64,000 nt of DNA from G963666895 sp963666895. Its GTDB lineage: Bacteria > Desulfobacterota > Desulfovibrionia > Desulfovibrionales > Desulfovibrionaceae. Below, in pieces: positions 8,675-16,590 of the stretch; position 1 is the stretch's first letter; every line of letters begins with the position of its first letter. The notes beneath the pieces are model-generated. The model saw only the letters and a program-made list of their open reading frames with translations. It had not been told where the DNA came from and did no database searches. Location of the stretch: assembly GCA_963666895.2 (NCBI GenBank), contig CAXXNS010000014.1, positions 1-64,000 on the forward strand. Reading direction: 5' to 3'. The position numbers and the translations under genes are program-made.

Positions 8675-9418
8675 ATGCATAGACTCGTGCTCGTTCGCCA
8701 CGGACAATCCCAATGGAATCTGGCCAACCGGTTCACCGGCTGGACCGACGTGGACCTCACGGACCAGGGCATGACCGAGGCCCGCGACAGCGGCGAGCTC
8801 CTCAAAAAGGAGGGGTTCGACTTCGACCTCTGCCACACCTCCCTGCTCAAGCGGGCCATCCGCACCCTGTGGATCATCCTGGACCGCATGGATCGCATGT
8901 GGCTGCCCGTGCATCGCACCTGGCGGCTCAACGAGCGTCACTACGGCGCGCTCCAGGGACTCAACAAGGCCGAGACCTCGGCCAAGTACGGCGAGGACCA
9001 GGTATTCGTCTGGCGGCGCAGCTTCGACGTGCCCCCGCCCGAGCTGGACCGGTCGGACGAGCGCTGGCCCGGCCTGGACCGCCGCTACCAGGGCCTGGAG
9101 CCCGAGGCCGTGCCCCTGGCCGAGAGCCTGGCCCTGACCATCAAGCGGACCATGCCCTACTGGCGCGAGGTCATCGAGCCCCAGATCAGGGCGGGCAAAC
9201 GGGTGCTCATCGTGGCCCACGGCAACTCGCTGCGCGGCCTGGTCAAGCATCTGGACGGGCTGTCCGACGAGGCCATCACCAAGGTCAACATCCCCACGGG
9301 CGTGCCCCTGGTCTACGAGCTGGACAAGGACCTGGCCGTGATGGGCAAGCGCTACCTGGGCGATGCCGAAACCGTTGCCAAGGCCGCCCAGGCCGTGGCC
9401 GACCAGGGCAAGGCGTGA
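8675..9418 (+). CDS. gpmA: 2,3-bisphosphoglycerate-dependent phosphoglycerate mutase
   Basis: Interconverts 3- and 2-phosphoglycerate in glycolysis and gluconeogenesis. It shows the LVRHGQSQWN motif with phospho-acceptor His9, the second catalytic histidine in VAHGNSLRG (about residue 182), and the dPGM blocks FTGWTDVDLT and LNERHYGALQGLNK. The 247-residue length is normal. Start ATG 8675 follows GGAGGGG; an in-frame ATG at 8654 that overlaps the upstream stop is possible. Its stop overlaps the mutY start (GTGA), so the two are translationally coupled. Confidence 0.97.
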   Translation: MHRLVLVRHGQSQWNLANRFTGWTDVDLTDQGMTEARDSGELLKKEGFDFDLCHTSLLKRAIRTLWIILDRMDRMWLPVHRTWRLNERHYGALQGLNKAETSAKYGEDQVFVWRRSFDVPPPELDRSDERWPGLDRRYQGLEPEAVPLAESLALTIKRTMPYWREVIEPQIRAGKRVLIVAHGNSLRGLVKHLDGLSDEAITKVNIPTGVPLVYELDKDLAVMGKRYLGDAETVAKAAQAVADQGKA

Positions 9419-10551
9419 CCGAATCCCCAGCCACCAGCCCGGCTACCACAGAGGAGGAACGGGGCCTGGCCCGGGCCGTGGCCGACTGGTTCGCGGCCAA
9501 CGGCCGGGACCTGCCCTGGCGCGTGGGCTACGACCCCTACCATGTCCTGGTCTCGGAGGTTATGGCCCAACAGACCCAGATGGGCCGGGTGGTGGAGTAT
9601 TTCAGGCGTTGGGTCCACCGCTGGCCCGACGTGGCCTCCCTGGCCCGGGCCAACGAGGAGGAGGCCCTGCGGTTGTGGGAGGGGCTTGGCTACTACAACC
9701 GCTGCCGCAACCTGCTCAAGGCGGCCCGCATGGTGGAGGAACGGTTTCAGGGCCAGGTGCCCGAGGACGTTCCGGACCTGCTGGCCCTGCCCGGGGTGGG
9801 CCGGTATACGGCCGGGGCCGTGGCGGCCATCGCCTTCAACAAGCCCCATCCGGCCGTGGACGCCAACGTGGAGCGGGTCCTGGCCCGGCTCTACGACCTG
9901 GACAGGCCGGTCAAGGAGGCGGCCAACCAGGGGTTCATCGAGGACCGGGCGGCCGCGCTCATTCCCGAGGGACGGGCCCGGGATTTCAACCAGGGGCTCA
10001 TGGAATTGGGCGCGGTGGTCTGCACGCCCAAGCGTCCGGATTGCCACGCCTGCCCGGTGGAGGGACATTGCCGGGCCCATGTCCTGGGCCTGGAGGAAGA
10101 GCGGCCCGTGCCCGGCCGCAAGACCGACACGGTCTACGTCACCGTGGCCACCGGGGTCCTGGTCCACCAGGGCAAGGTCTACATCCAGAAGCGGCGGCTG
10201 GACGACGTCTGGCCCGGGCTGTGGGAGTTTCCGGGCGGGGTCATCGAGCCGGGCGAATCCCCGGAGTCGGCCGTGGTGCGCGAGTTCGACGAGGAAACCG
10301 GGGTGGCCGTGGCGCCCGTGGAGCCCCTGGGCGTGGTCAAGTACTCCTACACCCGGTTCAGGGTCACGCTGCACGGCTTTTCCCTGCGTTACCGGAACGG
10401 ATTCAGGCGGCCCGAGGTGCGCGAGGCCCTGGAAGGGCGGTTCGTGCGCCTGGACGAGTTGGACGGATTCGCCTTCCCGGCCGGACACCGCCGCATCATC
10501 GACATCCTGCGCCAACACGAAGGTTTTCTGGCCCAGCTTGGGGCCCGATAG
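9415..10551 (+). CDS. mutY: A/G-specific adenine glycosylase MutY with C-terminal Nudix domain
   Basis: Removes adenine mispaired with 8-oxoguanine. The HhH-GPD region has SEVMAQQTQM with the catalytic Glu, the hairpin LPGVGRYTAGAV and VDANVERV with the catalytic Asp. The [4Fe-4S] cluster ligands follow as C-x6-C-x2-C-x5-C (CTPKRPDCHACPVEGHC). The C-terminal part carries a complete Nudix box, GGVIEPGE..REFDEETGV; MutY often has a Nudix-like domain that reads 8-oxoG, but an intact catalytic box is less common and could allow nucleotide hydrolysis. 378 residues with a GTG start overlapping gpmA. Confidence 0.95.
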   Translation: MTESPATSPATTEEERGLARAVADWFAANGRDLPWRVGYDPYHVLVSEVMAQQTQMGRVVEYFRRWVHRWPDVASLARANEEEALRLWEGLGYYNRCRNLLKAARMVEERFQGQVPEDVPDLLALPGVGRYTAGAVAAIAFNKPHPAVDANVERVLARLYDLDRPVKEAANQGFIEDRAAALIPEGRARDFNQGLMELGAVVCTPKRPDCHACPVEGHCRAHVLGLEEERPVPGRKTDTVYVTVATGVLVHQGKVYIQKRRLDDVWPGLWEFPGGVIEPGESPESAVVREFDEETGVAVAPVEPLGVVKYSYTRFRVTLHGFSLRYRNGFRRPEVREALEGRFVRLDELDGFAFPAGHRRIIDILRQHEGFLAQLGAR

Positions 10552-10656
10552 GTCCGCGCCCCAAGCATTCCGACGACTTGCCCGGACGGGCACGGCTCTT
10601 GCTGTTCATGGTCGGGAAGACCCGCATTTGACGGTTTCTTGACAAGGAGCAGGAAG

Positions 10657-11634
10657 ATGTCCGCGAACAACGATGTCCTGATGGCGCTGCTGCGCGACAA
10701 CGGAGGCGTGATGCCCGGGCTGAGGCCCACGTCTCCGGCCGGCCGCATGGACCCGGCCGGGCTGGCCTTTCAGACCCAGATGCGCATGGCCCAGGCCCTG
10801 TTCACCGAACCGGACAAATCCGGATCGGACGACACCGGCATGTCCCTGGACACCAGCATCGTAAACGACGGCCTGCTCATGGACGCCCTGTCCACCATCA
10901 CCCGCATCATGAACCAGCCCGACCTGTCCCAGGTCCGGGTTCCCGTTGCCAAGGCCGACGGGCCCGAGGACATCGGCGAGGCCGCGCTCACCGGCGGCCT
11001 GGCGGCCATGTTCGAGTCGGGCAAGGCCGGGGTGGCTGCCGTCGGCTACGACCGCGTGGGCGGCACCTCCTACGGCACCTACCAGATCGCGTCCCGGCCC
11101 GGGAGCATGAAGCGTTTCCTGACCTTCCTCAAGGGCGTCAACCCGGACTGGGCCAAGCAACTGGCCGACGCCGGACCGGCCAACACCGGCTCCACCCGTG
11201 GGGCCATGCCCGAGGCCTGGAAGGCCATTGCGGCCGCGGACCCCGAGGGCTTTGAAAAGGCCCAGCACGACTTCATCAGCAAGGAATACTACACTCCCGC
11301 GCGCAACAAGATCCTGGCCCGCATGGGCCTGGACGTGGACAAGGCCCCCACGGCCCTGCGCGAGGTGCTGTGGTCCACGGCCGTGCAGCACGGTCCCAGC
11401 GGCGCGGCCGACATCTTCACCCGGTCCGGGGAAGGCGTGGCCGACGCGTGGGCCGAAACCGCGGACACGGGCCTGTTTCGCGACCTCATCGCCAATATCT
11501 ACGAGAACCGGCAGACCCGGTTCGGAGGCTCGTCCAACCGGGTGCAGCAGAGCGTCAAGAACCGGCTGTCCCAGGAGATGGAGCTGGCCCTGAACATGAT
11601 GGAGCAGGGCGGCGCGTTGAACTCCCTGGTCTAG
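10657..11634 (+). CDS. VgrG-related / lysozyme-like domain protein
   Basis: A 325-residue protein. The first ~120 residues are low in structure and lack a Sec signal. The C-terminal ~200 residues contain VGGTSYGTYQIASRPG and ANTGSTRGAMPEAWKAIA, which I associate with proteins annotated as VgrG-related, with a chitosanase/lysozyme-like fold. No other type VI or phage genes are near. Possible jobs are peptidoglycan remodelling for an appendage or a secreted hydrolase; neither is shown by the sequence. The start after AAGGAG at 10657 is clear. Two genes converge here with 26 bases between their stops. Confidence 0.55.
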   Translation: MSANNDVLMALLRDNGGVMPGLRPTSPAGRMDPAGLAFQTQMRMAQALFTEPDKSGSDDTGMSLDTSIVNDGLLMDALSTITRIMNQPDLSQVRVPVAKADGPEDIGEAALTGGLAAMFESGKAGVAAVGYDRVGGTSYGTYQIASRPGSMKRFLTFLKGVNPDWAKQLADAGPANTGSTRGAMPEAWKAIAAADPEGFEKAQHDFISKEYYTPARNKILARMGLDVDKAPTALREVLWSTAVQHGPSGAADIFTRSGEGVADAWAETADTGLFRDLIANIYENRQTRFGGSSNRVQQSVKNRLSQEMELALNMMEQGGALNSLV

Positions 11635-11660
11635 GCCAAGGAGTTTATTGGCCCCTGAAC

Positions 11661-12119
11661 CTATTTTTCTTTCTTGCCGTGTTTGCTCTTGTTTTTTCCC
11701 TGCCCCTGTCCCTGCCCCTGGTTGCCTGACCCCGCGCCGTGCATGGAGAAGTTGAAGTCTCCGTTCTTGAGCTGATGGAATTCGGGCGATCCCGGCTTGA
11801 TGCCGAGGTTCTTGGCCATCACGCCCCAGCCCTGGCCGTGCGAGTTCTGGTATTCGCCCAGGACCTGCTCGACGGGAAGGCCGGTCATGCGGCCGAGTTC
11901 GAACACGAGAAAGGCGTCGGCCAGCCGACCGACCGAGCCGAGGACCGAATTCACCTGCATCTGCGGCGCGTCGAAATGCGTACCCAGCTGGACCGAGTAG
12001 CCTTGGGGATCGGCGCCTGCCTGGAAGTCCAGGTCGTTGAGGAAGTCGTCCAGCGGGTCGGCCAGGGCCGGAGCGCCGCAGACGAGGACCACGACCAGGG
12101 CAAGGAAAAGTTTTTTCAT
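11661..12119 (-). CDS. Small exported protein with Gly/Gln-rich basic tail
   Basis: A 152-residue protein with a signal peptide (MKKLFLALVVVLVCGAPALA, likely cleaved after ALA) and an acidic start to the mature part. The middle (FELGRMTGLPVEQVLGEYQNS) is predicted helical. The last ~25 residues are repeats of Gly-Gln followed by a lysine-rich end (KNKSKHGKKEK). No cysteines or recognised domain. Probably periplasmic; function unknown. The start at 12119 has AAGGAA five bases upstream. Confidence 0.6.
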   Translation of the reverse strand: MKKLFLALVVVLVCGAPALADPLDDFLNDLDFQAGADPQGYSVQLGTHFDAPQMQVNSVLGSVGRLADAFLVFELGRMTGLPVEQVLGEYQNSHGQGWGVMAKNLGIKPGSPEFHQLKNGDFNFSMHGAGSGNQGQGQGQGKNKSKHGKKEK

Positions 12120-12193
12120 GGGGGTTCCTTGGAAAGGGGTTTCTGAGTCTGCCAAGAATACGCCAAGCAGGGGGCGATGTGAATAGCTCGGCA

Positions 12194-12235
12194 AGGACCC
12201 CATACGCGGCATTGGATACTGACGTATGGGGTCCT
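12194..12235. repeat. 13-bp perfect inverted repeat between ribB and the exported-protein gene
   Basis: AGGACCCCATACG (12194-12206) and CGTATGGGGTCCT (12223-12235) can form a hairpin with a 16-base loop just after the ribB stop. There is no T-run on either strand, so it may be an mRNA-stabilising hairpin or an operator for the downstream gene rather than an intrinsic terminator. Confidence 0.5.
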
Positions 12236-12244
12236 CTGGATTGG

Positions 12245-12889
12245 TCAGGCTTGGTGTTCCTGGCGGAACAGGACCAGATCCTCCACTGCCAGCAGGGGCA
12301 TGCCGCATTCCTCCGCGAATTCGGCGACCTGCGGCAGCCGGGCCATGGACCCGTCGTCATTGGTCAGCTCGCAGAGCACGCCCGAGGGATCGAGCCCGGC
12401 CATGCGCATCATGTCCACCGTGGCTTCGGTGTGGCCGCGCCGTTCCAGCACGCCGCCGGGCCTGGCCGTGAGCGGGAAGATGTGCCCGGGGCGGTGCAGA
12501 TCGTCAGGACGCGCATCCCTGGCCACGGCCGCCTGGACCGTGGTCAGCCGGTCCCCGGCCGAGACCCCGGTGGTCACGCCGTGGGCCGCCTCGATGGTCA
12601 CGGTGAAGGCGGTCTGGTTGCGGTTGGTGTTGTCCTGAACCATGGGCGGCAGGTCCAGCTGGTCGGCCCGCTCCGGGGTCAGGCACAGGCAGACGATGCC
12701 GCTGCACCTTCGGATGAGCATGGCCATCTGTTCCCTGGTCAGGGACTGGGCCGCGAAGATGAGGTCGCCCTCGTTCTCGCGGTCCTCGTCGTCAACCACC
12801 AGGACGCCTTGGCCGGATGCCAGGGCGTCGAGCCCGCGCAGGACGCGTTCGCGCGGGGTTCCATGGGAAGTCAAGGGGGACTGATTCAT
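12245..12889 (-). CDS. ribB: 3,4-dihydroxy-2-butanone-4-phosphate synthase
   Basis: Makes the four-carbon precursor of riboflavin from ribulose-5-phosphate. The signature DDEDRENEGDL near residue 35 holds the metal-binding glutamates, followed by RCSGIVCLCLT, TVTIEAAHGVTTGVSA and RRGHTEATVDMMRMAG, all family blocks. The 214-residue length equals the stand-alone enzyme; there is no fused GTP cyclohydrolase II domain. Start 12889 has AAGGAG upstream. The gene is preceded by an FMN riboswitch, so it should be repressed when FMN is plentiful. Confidence 0.97.
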   Translation of the reverse strand: MNQSPLTSHGTPRERVLRGLDALASGQGVLVVDDEDRENEGDLIFAAQSLTREQMAMLIRRCSGIVCLCLTPERADQLDLPPMVQDNTNRNQTAFTVTIEAAHGVTTGVSAGDRLTTVQAAVARDARPDDLHRPGHIFPLTARPGGVLERRGHTEATVDMMRMAGLDPSGVLCELTNDDGSMARLPQVAEFAEECGMPLLAVEDLVLFRQEHQA

Positions 12890-12933
12890 CGCCGTCTCCT
12901 TAAGTAGAGGGTGCATGAATCAGGGCGCAAAGA

Positions 12934-12972
12934 CGGACAACCGTCCGCGCATGACAAATTACAGGCGCGGAC
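12934..12972 (-). promoter_or_regulatory. Probable expression platform of the FMN riboswitch
   Basis: Between the aptamer and ribB, two hairpins share one strand and exclude each other: GTCCGCGC/GCGCGGAC (12943-12950 with 12965-12972) and the tight CGGAC-GGTT-GTCCG (12934-12947). No T-run follows either, so control of translation or Rho access seems more likely than intrinsic termination. This is inferred from pairing by eye. Confidence 0.4.
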
Positions 12973-13013
12973 AGCCGCGCGCCCACGGGGCGCGTGGAGG
13001 AAGGTTGCCGTAT

Positions 13014-13156
13014 TCTCTTCCATCCGGACTGTGACCGTCGGCTCCGGCGTCTCACCGGATCTGCTCGACCCTTTTCCCGGCTGGGAAAAGGCGCTCGCGG
13101 GCTCCCCGAGAAATCGGGATACCGCCGGTGGGGAATTCCACCCCGCCCTGAGAATA
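13014..13156 (-). promoter_or_regulatory. FMN riboswitch (RFN element) upstream of ribB
   Basis: On the minus strand the conserved RFN blocks appear in order: TCAGGGCGGGGTG, ATTCCCCACCGGCGGTA, AGCCCGCGAGC, GATCCGGTGAGA, GCCGGAGCCGACGGTCACAGT and CCGGATGGAAGAGA. They form the closed multi-arm FMN aptamer. It lies ~125 bases before the ribB start codon. It binds FMN and is expected to lower ribB expression. Confidence 0.96.
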
Positions 13157-13199
13157 AGCCCCATCAAGATAGGGACATGGGCCGGGATGTCAAGCCGGA

Positions 13200-14762
13200 T
13201 CAGGTGAGCATGAGCTGGTGTTCCAGCCGGGAGTCCACGTCTACGCGCAGGGTCTGCAGGGTCTCGGCCACGCTCACCCGGCCGGGCGGCGCGTCCTTGA
13301 TGGCGTGCACGTGCCTCGCCTCGGCCACCATGACGTCGGCCTTGGCGTCGTCCTTGCGGAAGCTCTTCAGGGCGCACAGGGTGGCCGCCTCCTCCAGGCT
13401 CCGCGCGGGCACCTCCTGGTCCGGGAAGTCGCGCTTGAGGATGACGTGGCTGGACGGGCCGTCGGACACGTGGAGCCAGAGGTCGAAGGGGTTGGCCGCC
13501 TTGGTGGTCAGGGCGTGGTTGGCCTTCTGGTTCTTGCCCCGGGCCACCAGAAAGCCGTCCGAGGTGGTGAACAGATGCACGGCCAGGTCGCGGAACCGCT
13601 TGGGGATGGCCCGGGGCTTGGGTTTTTCCCGGTTCGGTCCCGAGCCTGGCCCGCTTGATGCCGGGGTGGCGGGCAACCGGCCGGATTCGATGTGCTCCAT
13701 CTCCCGGGCCAGTTCCTGCCGTCGCCGCTCCACGTGCTCCAGGCCCCGGTCCGCCTTGGCGGCCAGCTTGAAGCGCTTGGCCATGTTCTCGGCCGGGGTC
13801 AGGGAGGGGTCCAGGTCCACTTCCAGGGGGCCGTGCTCGGGGTGGCTGACCACGGCGCGGTCCAGCTGGGCCTCGGGGTCGAGCCGGTAGAGCTCGGCCT
13901 GCAGGGCCTCGGCCTCGGCCTTGCCCTGGCGCATGGTCCTGAGCCGTTCTTCCTCCTTGTCCAGCTTGGCCAGGTTCCTCCGTACCCGCTTCTCGGCCCG
14001 GGACAGGGCGGTGGACTGGTCGGACTCGGCCTGGGCCTCCAGCAGGGGGAAGAGGATGCGCTCACCGAACACCCGGGACGCCTCGGCCGCGGACTCGAAA
14101 TCGTCGCCGCCCGAGTCCTTGTGGGGGCTGGTGCGCCAGGCCGTGGGCAGGGACGGCACCCCGTTCTCCGAGCCCATGTGGAAGGTCTCGGCCCGGCCCT
14201 GGGTCAAGTCGTGATACAGGGCCGTGGCCAGGGACATCCCGGTCTCGGGCATGGCCGCCAGGGTGGACAGGTGACGGCGCAGGGGGGGGGATATGTGGGC
14301 GTGCTCCCGCCAGATGTCCGGGTCTGTGAGGACCCGCTCCAGGGGAGGCCAGTCGGGCTGGCGGCCGAAGGAATCGTCCAGCGTTGCGGTCAGGGCCAGG
14401 TCGCGCCGCACGTCCAGGATCAGGAAGCGGCCCGCTTCGGGGCCGTCCTTGTCCGGGTGCGGCGGAACCTCCAGGGCCAGGCGTAGGCCCGGCCAGTCCA
14501 CGAACACGCCGACGATTCGACGGTTGGCCAGCCGCTTGCGGTAGTACATGGCCCGGGCCGGGGGGTGCGGCGGGTTCTTGGGCTTGCGGGTGGTGAGGAA
14601 CAAAAGGCCCACCGATTTGGCGGGCCTGAACAGCAGGAATTCCTTGCGGTCCAGCTCAAGAGTCCAGGTGTTGTCGGCCGGACAGAAGATTTTCTGGATG
14701 CGTCGCCCCGCGAGTCTGGGGGCCAGCTCGTCGGCCAGGAAGCGGAAGAAGTTGGCTTCCAT
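13200..14762 (-). CDS. NFACT protein, RqcH-like ribosome quality control factor
   Basis: A 520-residue protein with the NFACT layout: an N-terminal NFACT-N region (to ~residue 200, including GRRIQKIFCPADNTWTLEL), a charged coiled coil (~255-370), and a C-terminal NFACT-R domain (ANPFDLWLHVSDGPSSHVIL). Bacterial RqcH binds stalled 50S-peptidyl-tRNA complexes and adds alanine tails; older annotations call the family fibronectin-binding. The length is slightly under the Bacillus protein (570). A low-complexity Pro/Gly/Ser linker precedes the last domain. It lies between ribB and a dksA-type gene, without evident functional link. Confidence 0.85.
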   Translation of the reverse strand: MEANFFRFLADELAPRLAGRRIQKIFCPADNTWTLELDRKEFLLFRPAKSVGLLFLTTRKPKNPPHPPARAMYYRKRLANRRIVGVFVDWPGLRLALEVPPHPDKDGPEAGRFLILDVRRDLALTATLDDSFGRQPDWPPLERVLTDPDIWREHAHISPPLRRHLSTLAAMPETGMSLATALYHDLTQGRAETFHMGSENGVPSLPTAWRTSPHKDSGGDDFESAAEASRVFGERILFPLLEAQAESDQSTALSRAEKRVRRNLAKLDKEEERLRTMRQGKAEAEALQAELYRLDPEAQLDRAVVSHPEHGPLEVDLDPSLTPAENMAKRFKLAAKADRGLEHVERRRQELAREMEHIESGRLPATPASSGPGSGPNREKPKPRAIPKRFRDLAVHLFTTSDGFLVARGKNQKANHALTTKAANPFDLWLHVSDGPSSHVILKRDFPDQEVPARSLEEAATLCALKSFRKDDAKADVMVAEARHVHAIKDAPPGRVSVAETLQTLRVDVDSRLEHQLMLT

Positions 14763-14790
14763 GACTTGTCCCGGGGCGTCCCGGTCGGGG

Positions 14791-15153
14791 TTAGTCGCCC
14801 CGGACGCGCTCCTCGTCTTCCTGCTTGCTCTTGCAGGCGATGCAAAGCGTGGTCATGGGGCGGGCCTTGAGCCGGGGGATGGATATGTCGTCCCCACACT
14901 CGGCGCAGATGCCGAACTCGCCGTCGTCGATGCGTTGCAGCGCCTGCTGAATCTTGCGGATGAGTTTGCGTTCGCGATCCCTGAGGCGAAGGGTGAAGGC
15001 GCGGTCCGACTCGGCCGTAGCCCGGTCGGCGGGGTCGGCGTACACTTCACCGGATTCGGTCATATCCTCGATGGTTTCCTGGCTCTTCTGCAGGATGTCG
15101 TCGAGCATGCCTTCCAGGTTGTCGCGGAAAAACTGAATATCCTTCGGGTCCAT
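14791..15153 (-). CDS. DksA/TraR-family zinc-finger transcription regulator
   Basis: A 120-residue protein with a coiled coil, an acidic tip motif DPADRA (D40, D43, A45) like the DxxDxA tip of DksA, and a four-cysteine zinc finger at C83, C86, C104 and C107. DksA proteins bind the RNA polymerase secondary channel and act with ppGpp on rRNA and tRNA promoters. It is divergent from the tRNA array, whose promoter it might itself regulate (inference). A TTTACA/TATACA promoter lies upstream. Confidence 0.92.
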   Translation of the reverse strand: MDPKDIQFFRDNLEGMLDDILQKSQETIEDMTESGEVYADPADRATAESDRAFTLRLRDRERKLIRKIQQALQRIDDGEFGICAECGDDISIPRLKARPMTTLCIACKSKQEDEERVRGD

Positions 15154-15205
15154 GAAGCACTCCTGTTTCTACCTTCTCCGGGCGTTGGCGGAGGTAAAGC
15201 GGGTG

Positions 15206-15233
15206 TGTATACCGGAAAACGTGCTATTGTAAA
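15206..15233 (-). promoter_or_regulatory. Sigma-70-type promoter of the dksA-like gene
   Basis: On the minus strand TTTACA (15228-15233) and TATACA (15206-15211) are separated by 16 bases, about 50 bases before the start codon at 15153. Confidence 0.6.
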
Positions 15234-15295
15234 GTCCAAACAGAAGGTTGGGGATAACAGGGGGTTGGCGTGATGGAAAAACCTGTTTTCCGGGG

Positions 15296-15325
15296 TTGAC
15301 ACCACCTGGGGGCCAAGAGTAAGTA
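15296..15325 (+). promoter_or_regulatory. Promoter of the tRNA array
   Basis: TTGACA (15296-15301) is followed after 18 bases by TAAGTA (15320-15325), placing a transcription start some 9 bases before the first tRNA-Gly. The -35 is perfect; the -10 is weak. Confidence 0.55.
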
Positions 15326-15340
15326 ACAACACCCTCGTGA

Positions 15341-15415
15341 GCGGGAATAACTCAGTGGTAGAGTGCGACCTTGCCAAGGTCGAAGTCGCGGGTTCAAATC
15401 CCGTTTCCCGCTCCA
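15341..15415 (+). tRNA. tRNA-Gly (GCC)
   Basis: Acceptor GCGGGAA pairs with TTCCCGC. The anticodon loop TTGCCAA gives GCC, the T-loop is TTCAAAT, and the CCA end is encoded. First of two identical copies. Confidence 0.98.
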
Positions 15416-15423
15416 TTTTTATT

Positions 15424-15497
15424 GGCGGCATGGCCAAGTGGTAAGGCAGAGGCCTGCAAAGCCTTTATCCCCGGTTCGAATCCGGGTGCCGCCTCCA
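15424..15497 (+). tRNA. tRNA-Cys (GCA)
   Basis: Acceptor GGCGGCA pairs with TGCCGCC. The anticodon loop CTGCAAA gives GCA. The CCA end is encoded. It sits between the two tRNA-Gly copies. Confidence 0.98.
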
Positions 15498-15499
15498 GT

Positions 15500-15574
15500 G
15501 CGGGAATAACTCAGTGGTAGAGTGCGACCTTGCCAAGGTCGAAGTCGCGGGTTCAAATCCCGTTTCCCGCTCCA
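15500..15574 (+). tRNA. tRNA-Gly (GCC), second copy
   Basis: All 75 bases match the tRNA-Gly at 15341, including the encoded CCA. It starts two bases after tRNA-Cys, so the three are one transcript. Confidence 0.98.
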
Positions 15575-15580
15575 GAATAT

Positions 15581-15614
15581 AAGGGCCGGTCCAAGGACCG
15601 GCCCTTTCCTTTTT
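15581..15614 (+). terminator. Terminator of the tRNA array
   Basis: A perfect 12-bp hairpin, AAGGGCCGGTCC / GGACCGGCCCTT with an AA loop, followed by a T-rich run. It also lies just after the end of the convergent nitroreductase gene. Confidence 0.9.
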
Positions 15615-16441
15615 CAATCGATCCACTCCGCGTTGAGGGGCTTGCGCGGCGGGATGGCGTGGTAGCGGAATTTGGGGAAGCCGAGCATCAGGGCCGAGTA
15701 GGCGCGTACGCCCTCGGGCAGGTTGAGTGCCTGGCGAACGGCCTCGGAATGCTCGGCCGCGCTCATGAGGAACCCGGCCCAGCACGCCCCCACGCCGTGC
15801 GAGTGCGCGGCCAGCTCCAGGTACGACACCGCGATGGCGCAGTCCTCGGCCGGGTTCTCCCCGGTCTCGGGCGCGCTGGCCAGGATCAGGTGCGGACAGT
15901 GCCGGAGCACCTTGTCCTCGCCCTGTTCCCAGGCCTTGACGATGCCCGGGAACAGCTTGTGCCCGGCCATCCAGTCCACGGTCAGTCCGGCCAGCCGCTG
16001 GATTTCGCGGTCGTCGGAATAGACCCGCCAGCGCACGGGCTGGGCGTTCTTGGCCGAGGGCGCGTACCGGGCCACGTCCATCAACTCCTCCAGCACGGCC
16101 CGGTCCACCTTGCGCTTCTTGAAGCTGCGGATGCTCCGCCGCGACTTGATGAACAGGGCGACTTGTTCCGGGTCGGGCAGCAGGTCGGTCTCGATGACCT
16201 GGGCCTCGCCCTCGGGCAGCAGGCGCAGGGTCAGGGCGCTGCGCGGGCAGACCGTGACGCAGTGGCCGCATGCGATGCAGTGCTTCCTGGCCGCCCGCCG
16301 CAGGGTGGGGTAGCCGTCCTTGGTCAGGGCGATGAGCTCGAACGGGCATTCGAGCACGCAGCCCGTGCACTGCTTGCACTGCTCCATGTCCAGGAAAAAG
16401 AGTTCGGCCATGCTTGTTTTGGGACCGGGTCCGGCTTCCAT
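15614..16441 (-). CDS. Ferredoxin-nitroreductase fusion protein
   Basis: A 275-residue protein. An N-terminal 2[4Fe-4S] ferredoxin domain has CKQCTGCVLECP and CIACGHCVTVCP. It is joined to an FMN-dependent nitroreductase domain that starts RRSIRSFKKRKVD and contains ARYAPSAKNAQPV and a late cysteine-containing GVGACWAGF. Such fusions are common in anaerobes, and the ferredoxin part probably feeds electrons to FMN; the natural acceptor is unknown. Start 16441 is supported by GGAGGA six bases upstream; longer readings have no ribosome site. Confidence 0.9.
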   Translation of the reverse strand: MEAGPGPKTSMAELFFLDMEQCKQCTGCVLECPFELIALTKDGYPTLRRAARKHCIACGHCVTVCPRSALTLRLLPEGEAQVIETDLLPDPEQVALFIKSRRSIRSFKKRKVDRAVLEELMDVARYAPSAKNAQPVRWRVYSDDREIQRLAGLTVDWMAGHKLFPGIVKAWEQGEDKVLRHCPHLILASAPETGENPAEDCAIAVSYLELAAHSHGVGACWAGFLMSAAEHSEAVRQALNLPEGVRAYSALMLGFPKFRYHAIPPRKPLNAEWID

Positions 16442-16590
16442 GCGCGTCCTCCGTTGCGGGTCTTTACGGGCGCAAGCATACCAGACGGCCGGGGAGGGCG
16501 TCCATGCGAACAGAGCGGTACGGTCTGTGCACAAGCCAGGGCACCGGAAAAAACTTCCCCGGCCATCGGGGGAGCGGACCGAGGAAGACC

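Noticed and set aside
10657..11634. A prophage or type VI cluster
   Set aside because: Only one VgrG-related gene; no integrase, capsid, tail, sheath or baseplate genes around it.
15341..15574. Two identical tRNA-Gly copies as attachment-site duplication
   Set aside because: No integrase or foreign DNA between them, only tRNA-Cys. A simple tandem duplication explains it.
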